From NCBI GenBank assembly GCA_028694545.1, contig JAQVKV010000235.1, forward strand, positions 1 to 5,316: a stretch of 5,316 nucleotides of DNA, written 5' to 3'. The position numbers and the translations under genes were made by a program. Source of the stretch: Zavarzinia sp. Its GTDB lineage: Bacteria; Pseudomonadota; Alphaproteobacteria; Zavarziniales; Zavarziniaceae. This document shows positions 1 through 4,323 of the stretch, piece by piece; position 1 is the stretch's first letter; each line of letters starts with the position of its first letter. The notes beneath the pieces were generated by a model. That model worked only from the letters and a program-made list of their open reading frames with translations. It did not search any database and had not been told where the DNA came from.

Positions 1-750
1 CCCGGTATCGAGGCGGAGGCCGTGGCCCAGACCCGTCCGGCCCAGCCGGTCGTGACCAATGCGACCCGCCCGGCCCAGACCGCCGTCGCGGCCCCGGCAC
101 CGGTGTCGCCGGTGCTGCGTCCGGCGGCGGTCGCCGCCGCGACCATGGCGGCGACCCATGGCGGCCATGTCGCCGCCACGCCGGCGCCGGTCGCCGAGGC
201 TCCGGTCGCTCCGGCGCCCGCCCCGGTCGAGGTCGCGCCCATGCCGGCGGTCGCCGAGGCCCCGGCCCCGATGGCACCCCCGGCCCCGACCTATCCGCCG
301 CAGTACCAGCAGCCGGCGGCGCGCGTGAATCTGGGCGGTGCCCAGCCGATCCGCGAGGCGGAACCGGCCCCGGCGGCCAGGCGCGGTGGTTTCCGTTCGC
401 TCCTCGACCGCATGACCGGAGCCGCGACGCGCCCGGCCGCGCCCGAGGTCCGCGCCCCGGAAGCGGCCTATGCGCCCCAGCCGGCCTACGCTCAATATGC
501 CCAGCGGCCGGTGCAGGCCCAGGCGCCGCAGCCCCAAGTCCAGGGCACGGCGGCGGTCTCCATGGCCCAGCCCCAGCCCGCGCCCCAGCCGATGCTGCAG
601 CAGGTGACCCAGCCGCCGGTGCCTCAGCCGGTGCCCCAGGCTGCGCCTTCGCTGCTCGGCCCGGTGGAAGGGGCTGCGCGGCCGGCGGCTTCGCGCGGTG
701 GTGACGACCAGTTGGAAATCCCGGCGTTCCTGCGCCGGCAGGCCAATTGA
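1..750 (+). CDS. ftsZ: Cell division GTPase FtsZ, C-terminal part (5' end outside window)
   Basis: FtsZ is the tubulin-like GTPase that forms the cytoplasmic Z-ring at the division site. The reading frame is open from base 1, so the GTG at 22 is an internal valine codon and not the start. The visible 249 residues contain none of the GTPase fold, only the C-terminal linker and tail. The linker is low-complexity Ala/Pro/Val, then Gln/Pro rich after about nt 475. It is interrupted by one non-repetitive island, RRGGFRSLLDRMTG (nt 379-420). The protein ends in DDQLEIPAFLRRQAN (703-747), the conserved C-terminal peptide that in the family binds membrane tethers and regulators such as FtsA. Alphaproteobacterial FtsZ proteins are known for long linkers, and this one is at least about 225 residues. 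lpxC follows on the same strand, as in many proteobacterial division and cell-wall clusters. Identification rests on the tail plus this neighbour. Confidence 0.93.
   Translation, partial: PGIEAEAVAQTRPAQPVVTNATRPAQTAVAAPAPVSPVLRPAAVAAATMAATHGGHVAATPAPVAEAPVAPAPAPVEVAPMPAVAEAPAPMAPPAPTYPPQYQQPAARVNLGGAQPIREAEPAPAARRGGFRSLLDRMTGAATRPAAPEVRAPEAAYAPQPAYAQYAQRPVQAQAPQPQVQGTAAVSMAQPQPAPQPMLQQVTQPPVPQPVPQAAPSLLGPVEGAARPAASRGGDDQLEIPAFLRRQAN
703..747 (+). other. FtsZ C-terminal conserved peptide
   Basis: This segment encodes DDQLEIPAFLRRQAN directly before the stop. The core EIPAFLRRQ is the conserved FtsZ tail that docks onto partners such as FtsA and other division proteins in the family. It is the strongest evidence that the upstream Pro/Ala-rich frame is FtsZ. 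Confidence 0.9.
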
Positions 751-842
751 TGTTTGTTGCAAGACTGTCGGTAGGATACAAAAAACCTATGAATTTCAAT
801 GGGTTGATTGTGTAACCTTCCGTAACAAAGAGTGATTTGTCG
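751..842 (+). promoter_or_regulatory. AT-rich spacer after ftsZ, candidate lpxC promoter/operator region
   Basis: By hand count 57 of the 90 bases in 751-840 are A or T, in sharp contrast to the GC-rich genes on both sides, which suggests regulatory DNA. A weak sigma-70-like pair is CTGTCG (765-770) and TATGAA (788-793) with a 17-bp spacer; each box matches only about half to two thirds of the Escherichia coli consensus. Downstream is GTAAC-N5-GTAAC (812-826), a 10-bp phased direct repeat of the type bound by OmpR/CpxR-class regulators. Because a terminator-like hairpin follows at 843-877, lpxC probably needs its own promoter, and this is the most promoter-like DNA available. Promoter position and the regulator are inference. 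Confidence 0.35.
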
Positions 843-882
843 AAACCGGTGCCAGTGCTTACATCTGGCACCGGTTTTTGTT
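843..882 (+). terminator. Intrinsic terminator hairpin between ftsZ and lpxC
   Basis: A perfect 13-bp inverted repeat has its left arm at 843-855 (AAACCGGTGCCAG), a 9-nt loop at 856-864 and its right arm at 865-877 (CTGGCACCGGTTT). It is followed by a T-rich run (875-879 TTTTT, then GTT). This is a textbook rho-independent terminator on the + strand. It lies 93 nt beyond the ftsZ stop and 60 nt before the lpxC start. It should end transcription from the division cluster. If the lpxC promoter lies upstream of it, it would instead act as an attenuator in the lpxC leader. Confidence 0.85.
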
Positions 883-930
883 GCGATGCATATGAATCGT
901 TCGGATTCGGCTGTTTCGCCCATCTGCGCA

Positions 931-944
931 GAGGTTGTCCCTTG
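931..944 (+). promoter_or_regulatory. lpxC ribosome binding site and TTG start
   Basis: GAGG at 931-934 (preceded by CA) is 7 nt from TTG at 942-944, an ideal Shine-Dalgarno distance. No in-frame ATG precedes the conserved N-terminus. The earlier in-frame starts (TTG 837 and two GTGs) lie in or before the 843-877 terminator stem. This fixes the start at the TTG and gives an N-terminus MIVLEAQKT, which fits the family. Confidence 0.8.
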
Positions 945-1877
945 ATCGTTCTGGAAGCACAGAAGACGGTTGCCGCCAGGGTGCATATCGACGGCGTCGG
1001 TCTGCATACGGGCAAGCCGGTCCGCGTCACGCTGCTGCCGGCCCCGAGCGATCACGGTATCGTCTTCCGCCGCAGCGACGTTACCGACCGCGACAATCTG
1101 ATCCCGGCTCGCTTCGATCAGGTCCAGGACACGCAGCTCTGCACCGTCCTCGTGAATGGCGCGGGCGTTTCCGTGCGCACGGTCGAGCATCTCATGGCGG
1201 CCTTCGCGGGCCTGCATATCGACAATGTGGTGGTCGATGTGGACGGCCCGGAACTGCCGATCCTCGACGGTTCGGCCGAACCTTTCGTGCGCATGATCGA
1301 ATCGGTCGCCACCGTGGGCCAACGTCCGCCGCGCCGGGCCATCAAGATCCTGAAGCGGATCGAGGCCCGGGTGGACGACAAACTCGCGGCGCTCGAGCCG
1401 GACGACGGCTTCGCCATCGACTTCGAAATCGATTTCGAGTCGCGCGCCATTGATCGCCGCGTCGGTTCCTACGAGATCACGCCGGAAAGCTTCGGCGACC
1501 TGCTTTCGGGCGCGCGGACGTTCGGTTTCCGTCACGAGGTCGAATTCCTGCGTTCGCGCGGGCTGGCGCTGGGCGGCAGCCTCGACAACGCGGTGGTGGT
1601 CGATGGCGACGCGATCATGAACCCGGAAGGCCTGCGCTTCGACGACGAATTCGTCCGTCACAAGGCGCTGGATGCCTTGGGCGATCTCTATCTGGCGGGC
1701 GCGCCGATCATCGGCCGCTTCATCGGCTACAAGTCGGGCCATGCCCTGAACAACCGCCTGCTGCATATGCTCTTCGCCGATCGCAGCGCCTGGACCTATG
1801 TCGCGGCGGTCGAGGATGTTCCCGCCCAGTCCGGCGCCGCCTGGGCCGAAGCCGGGGTTGCCGCCGCCGAGCGCTGA
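942..1877 (+). CDS. lpxC: UDP-3-O-acyl-N-acetylglucosamine deacetylase LpxC
   Basis: LpxC is the zinc-dependent cytoplasmic deacetylase that catalyses the committed step of lipid A synthesis, removing acetate from UDP-3-O-acyl-GlcNAc. From the TTG at 942 the protein has 311 residues, close to the usual 300-310. The N-terminus carries the family GVGLHTG motif (residues 18-24). TVEHLMAA gives the presumed catalytic base Glu82 and zinc ligand His83. FVRHKALDALGDLYLAG supplies ligands His240 and Asp244 with Lys241, and SGHALNN supplies the general acid His267. All expected active-site residues are therefore present, and the two-domain repeat is intact. The gene follows ftsZ, as in E. coli, but is separated from it by a terminator and so is probably transcribed independently. 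A TTG start may lower its translation. It ends 28 nt before a strong terminator and converges with the tRNA-Val gene. Confidence 0.96.
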   Translation: MIVLEAQKTVAARVHIDGVGLHTGKPVRVTLLPAPSDHGIVFRRSDVTDRDNLIPARFDQVQDTQLCTVLVNGAGVSVRTVEHLMAAFAGLHIDNVVVDVDGPELPILDGSAEPFVRMIESVATVGQRPPRRAIKILKRIEARVDDKLAALEPDDGFAIDFEIDFESRAIDRRVGSYEITPESFGDLLSGARTFGFRHEVEFLRSRGLALGGSLDNAVVVDGDAIMNPEGLRFDDEFVRHKALDALGDLYLAGAPIIGRFIGYKSGHALNNRLLHMLFADRSAWTYVAAVEDVPAQSGAAWAEAGVAAAER

Positions 1878-1904
1878 TCCGCGGACAGATGTCACGACTT
1901 GTTG

Positions 1905-1938
1905 CGCGGCGTCCCGAAAGGGGCGCCGCGTTTCGTTT
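1905..1938 (+). terminator. lpxC intrinsic terminator with GAAA tetraloop
   Basis: The left arm 1905-1915 (CGCGGCGTCCC) pairs with the right arm 1920-1930 (GGGGCGCCGCG) as an 11-bp stem with one G-U pair. The loop is GAAA (1916-1919), a stabilising GNRA tetraloop. The stem is followed by TTTCGTTT (1931-1938). It starts 28 nt after the lpxC stop and sits between two convergent transcription units. On the minus strand the stem would not be followed by a T-run, so it mainly serves lpxC. Confidence 0.85.
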
Positions 1939-1961
1939 GCGCATGATGCAAACAATCTCGC

Positions 1962-1981
1962 GCAACCCAGAGAAGGGCTGC
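1962..1981 (-). terminator. Possible weak terminator after tRNA-Val (minus strand)
   Basis: On the minus strand GCAGCCC (1981-1975), a 6-nt loop (1974-1969) and GGGTTGC (1968-1962) form a 7-bp stem with one G-U pair. The T-rich segment TTGTTT begins only about 6 nt beyond the stem, so the termination signal is imperfect. It is the only plausible hairpin between the tRNA 3' end and the lpxC terminator, and lies 37 nt after the tRNA. Confidence 0.35.
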
Positions 1982-2017
1982 CCGACGATCGAATTTTTCG
2001 GTGTTTCAGGAACGAGA

Positions 2018-2092
2018 TGGTGGGCGCGACAGGGATTGAACCTGTGACCCCCGCCGTGTGAAGGCGATGCTCTCCCGCTGAGCTACGCGCCC
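2018..2092 (-). tRNA. tRNA-Val (anticodon CAC), CCA encoded
   Basis: Read on the minus strand, the 75 nt fold as a complete cloverleaf. The acceptor is GGGCGCG/CGCGCCC, positions 8-9 are TA, and the D-stem is GCTC/GAGC with loop AGCGGGA. The anticodon stem is TCGCC/GGCGG (one T-G pair at 27-43) with loop TTCACAC, and the variable loop is GGGTC. The T-arm is ACAGG/CCTGT with loop TTCAATC. Anticodon CAC (2060-2058) reads GTG valine codons. Discriminator A73 and A35/C36 agree with valine identity, and the Levitt pair G15-C48 and T8-A14 are present. The 3' CCA is genome-encoded (2020-2018). The gene lies 21 nt downstream of the gph stop on the same strand, so it is either cotranscribed with gph or driven by a promoter inside the gph 3' end. 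Confidence 0.97.
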
Positions 2093-2113
2093 ATCTCGTC
2101 GAGGCCCGGATGT

Positions 2114-2839
2114 TTAGTGGCGCGCGCGGTGCCTGTCAAGCACCTCGGGCATCACTTTCGTCAGATCGGTGAAATGGTCGATCACCGCGTCCGGTTCCAG
2201 CTCGTGGGCGGGCACCGGCGTGTAGCCGAAGGAGACGAGCACGACCGGCACGTCGGCGTCGCGGGCGGCGCGCAGGTCGGTCGCGCTGTCGCCAACCATG
2301 ACGGTCCGGGTCAGGTCGCCTTCGAGGGCTTCGACCGTGGCGATCAGGTGGCGGCCGTCCGGTTTCTTTACCGGCAGGCTGTCGCCGCCCAGGATGGCCG
2401 CGGCGGGAAAGAAGCGGTCGAGTTCGAGCGCGACCAGCAATTGCTTCGCCAGCGATTCGGGCTTGTTGGTGCAGACGCCCAGACGAACGCCACGCGCGCG
2501 CAGCCAGTCCAGTGTCGCGACCACGCCGGGGAAGGCGACCGAGCTGTCGGCGACATGGCCGGCATAGTGATCGATGAAGACGGCGACCAGCGCATCCACC
2601 TCCGCCGATGATTTTGGCACGGCGTGCGCCTCCAACCCGCGCTCGATCAGCTTGCGCGCGCCGTGGCCCACCATGTGGCGGACTTCCGCCTCCGGGATCG
2701 GGTGCAGGCCAAGGGTGGCCATGGTGGCGTTCAGGGCCCCGGTCAGGTCCGGCGCGCTGTCGACGAGGGTGCCGTCCAGATCGAAGATGACCGTGTCCGG
2801 CAAGGTGATGGAGAAGGGGAGGATTTCGCAGCTCGACAT
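2114..2839 (-). CDS. gph: Phosphoglycolate phosphatase (HAD superfamily)
   Basis: Phosphoglycolate phosphatase is a soluble Mg-dependent enzyme that dephosphorylates 2-phosphoglycolate, a by-product of DNA repair and of Rubisco oxygenation where present. The 241-residue product shows all HAD motifs in order. Motif I is FDLDGTLVDS, with nucleophile Asp20 and Asp22. Motif II is the threonine of VCTNKP (Thr124). Motif III is the lysine of VKKPDG (about Lys159), and motif IV is VGDSATD (Asp184, Asp188). The helical cap lies between motifs I and II (about residues 30-105), as expected for subfamily IA. Start: ATG 2839 fits the family length, but no clear Shine-Dalgarno precedes it. The frame continues upstream to 3073 without family-like sequence, and into glmU on the other strand. 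Related HAD phosphatases are hard to tell apart, so the substrate is inferred from overall similarity. It is divergent from glmU, with tRNA-Val directly downstream. Confidence 0.88.
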   Translation of the reverse strand: MSSCEILPFSITLPDTVIFDLDGTLVDSAPDLTGALNATMATLGLHPIPEAEVRHMVGHGARKLIERGLEAHAVPKSSAEVDALVAVFIDHYAGHVADSSVAFPGVVATLDWLRARGVRLGVCTNKPESLAKQLLVALELDRFFPAAAILGGDSLPVKKPDGRHLIATVEALEGDLTRTVMVGDSATDLRAARDADVPVVLVSFGYTPVPAHELEPDAVIDHFTDLTKVMPEVLDRHRARH

Positions 2840-2957
2840 GGTAGGGCCACTGTGCGCGGAGGACGCAAAACTTTGCAACAAAAGGTGACTGTCGTCAGGC
2901 GCGCCCGCTGTGGCACCTTGTCGCCGCGAATCCCGGTTTACTGCGTCGAGCTTGCCC
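2840..2957. promoter_or_regulatory. Divergent gph/glmU intergenic region
   Basis: These 118 bp must carry the promoters of gph (leftward) and of the glmU-glmS operon (rightward). A perfect small palindrome, GCAAA-AC-TTTGC (2865-2876), sits near the gph side in its most A/T-rich part. For glmU, TTGTCGC (2918-2924) matches the Caulobacter-type -35 TTGACGS at 6 of 7 positions, but the sequence at the expected -10 (around 2935-2942) is poor. No riboswitch or ribozyme fold was recognised. Promoter positions remain uncertain. Confidence 0.35.
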
Positions 2958-4316
2958 ATGTCCGCCTCTTCCCCGTCCAGCCAGACCGCCGCCGTGATCC
3001 TTGCCGCTGGCAAGGGCACGCGCATGCGTTCCGACCTGCCGAAGGTGCTGCACCCGGTGGCCGGCGTGCCCATGATCCACCACGTCGTCGCGGCGGCCCG
3101 CGCCTGCGGGGCGGAACGGCTGGTCGCCGTGCTCTCGCCCGGGCTGACGCAGGTCGCTGAATCCCTGCCCGGTGTCGCCGTCGCGGTGCAGGACCCGCCG
3201 CGCGGTACGGGCCATGCGGTCGCCGCCGCCCTGTCCCTGCTGGAAGGGCAGACGGGCGGCGTGCTGATTCTCTTCGGTGATACGCCGCTGATCGAGGCGG
3301 AGACCCTGCGACGGCTGCGCGCCGCGCTGGACGAGCCGAATGTCGCCGTTGCCGTACTCGGTTTCCGTCCGGCGGAAGCGGGCGCCTATGGCCGTCTGGT
3401 GCTGGACGAGGAGGGGGGGCTTGCCGCCATCGTCGAAGCAGCGGAGGCGAGCGAGGCACAGCTTGCGATCAGCCTTTGCAACGCGGGCGTCATGGCGATC
3501 CGGGCGGGATATCTGGCCACGCTGGTCGGCGCCATCGACGATACCAATGCGAAGGGCGAATTCTACCTGACCGATGTCGTTGCCATCGCAAGGCTGCGGG
3601 GGCTTTCCGTCGCCGTCGTCGAGGGCGCGGCGGACGAGGTGCTGGGCGTCAACAGCCGCATCGAACTGGCGGAAGCCGAAGCGATCCTGCAGGCGCGCCT
3701 GCGCACCCGCCACATGGCGGCCGGCGTCACCTTCGAGGACCCGGGCAGCGTCCGCCTCTGCCTCGATACTGAATTGGGACAGGACGTGACCGTGGCGCCC
3801 CATGTGGTCTTCGGGCCGAAGGCACGGATCGCGGCCGGGGTGCGCATCAACGCCTTCAGCCATATCGAGGGGGCGACGGTAGAGACGGGGGCGATTGTCG
3901 GCCCCTTCGCGCGGCTGCGTCCGGGCGCCGTTGTTGGCCGCAACGCCCATGTCGGCAATTTCGTCGAGCTGAAGAATGCCGTGCTGGGGGAAGGGGCCAA
4001 GGCCAATCACCTGACCTATCTCGGCGATGCCAGCGTGGGCGCGGGCGCCAATATCGGCGCCGGCACCATCACCTGCAATTACGACGGTTTCAACAAGTCG
4101 CGCACCGAGATCGGCGAGGGCGCCTTCATCGGCTCGAACACGGCGCTGGTCGCGCCGGTCACGGTCGGCGCCGGGGCGATCGTCGGCGCGGGCTCGGTGG
4201 TCGTCGAGGCGGTGGCGGCGGACGCGCTTTATCTCGAACGGGCGAAACCGGTGCAGAAGCCGGGCTGGGCCGCGCGTTTCCGCGCCGCCATGCGCAAGGC
4301 CAAGGGTAAGGAGTAG
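2958..4316 (+). CDS. glmU: Bifunctional GlmU: GlcN-1-P acetyltransferase / GlcNAc-1-P uridylyltransferase
   Basis: GlmU carries out the last two steps to UDP-GlcNAc in the cytoplasm: acetylation of glucosamine-1-phosphate, then UMP transfer from UTP. The 452-residue product (E. coli 456) has both domains. The N-terminal pyrophosphorylase shows LAAGKGTRM (15-23), QDPPRGTGHA (78-87), the metal-binding Asp in FGDTP (Asp109), NAKGEFYLTD (198-207) and GVNSR (Asn232). The C-terminal left-handed beta-helix (about 265-430) has hexapeptide repeats, RPGA (Arg321), ELKN (Lys339), catalytic His351 in NHLTYLGD, ITCNYDG (371-377) and GSNTALVAP. The start at ATG 2958 places the first strand (AAVILAAG) where the family has it. 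An upstream in-frame TTG at 2910 would only add unlike sequence. The Shine-Dalgarno is weak (CGAG, 2947-2950). Four bases separate its stop from glmS. No key residue is missing. Confidence 0.97.
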   Translation: MSASSPSSQTAAVILAAGKGTRMRSDLPKVLHPVAGVPMIHHVVAAARACGAERLVAVLSPGLTQVAESLPGVAVAVQDPPRGTGHAVAAALSLLEGQTGGVLILFGDTPLIEAETLRRLRAALDEPNVAVAVLGFRPAEAGAYGRLVLDEEGGLAAIVEAAEASEAQLAISLCNAGVMAIRAGYLATLVGAIDDTNAKGEFYLTDVVAIARLRGLSVAVVEGAADEVLGVNSRIELAEAEAILQARLRTRHMAAGVTFEDPGSVRLCLDTELGQDVTVAPHVVFGPKARIAAGVRINAFSHIEGATVETGAIVGPFARLRPGAVVGRNAHVGNFVELKNAVLGEGAKANHLTYLGDASVGAGANIGAGTITCNYDGFNKSRTEIGEGAFIGSNTALVAPVTVGAGAIVGAGSVVVEAVAADALYLERAKPVQKPGWAARFRAAMRKAKGKE

Positions 4317-4323
4317 GCACATG
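4307..4323 (+). promoter_or_regulatory. glmS ribosome binding site inside the glmU end
   Basis: TAAGGAG (4307-4313) is 7 nt from the glmS ATG (4321-4323) and near-perfectly complementary to the 16S anti-Shine-Dalgarno. It overlaps the last sense codons (aag gag) of glmU, with the glmU TAG directly after it. Ribosomes finishing glmU therefore uncover this site, which favours coupled synthesis of GlmU and GlmS. Confidence 0.85.

Noticed and set aside
812..828. CtrA-type site (TTAA-N7-TTAA) near lpxC
   Set aside because: The repeats are GTAAC with a 10-bp period, not TTAA with an 11-bp period, so they do not match the CtrA consensus.
866..884. Sigma-54-like promoter (TGGCAC at 866-871 followed by TTTGTTGC)
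   Set aside because: The GG and GC elements are about 16 bp apart instead of 12, and TGGCAC is part of the terminator stem.
1936..1952. Small inverted repeat TTTGC-N7-GCAAA after the lpxC terminator
   Set aside because: A 5-bp AT-rich stem is too weak to be called a structure or operator by itself.
624..1955. Long open frame on the minus strand opposite ftsZ end and lpxC (443 codons)
   Set aside because: It runs antisense to the conserved lpxC and crosses both terminators. Its composition (Arg, His, Asp, Gly rich, no domain) is typical of a shadow frame in GC-rich DNA.
2018..2092. tRNA-Val as an integration site for a mobile element
   Set aside because: No integrase, no direct repeat of the tRNA 3' end and no foreign-looking genes are present in the window.
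2117..3160. Plus-strand open frames opposite gph (for example 2117-2611 and 2624-3160)
   Set aside because: The minus strand here encodes gph with all HAD motifs in order; the plus-strand frames have no family features.
4200..4320. glmS ribozyme or GlcN6P riboswitch upstream of glmS
   Set aside because: glmS starts 4 nt after glmU and the upstream DNA is glmU coding sequence; there is no space for the ribozyme.
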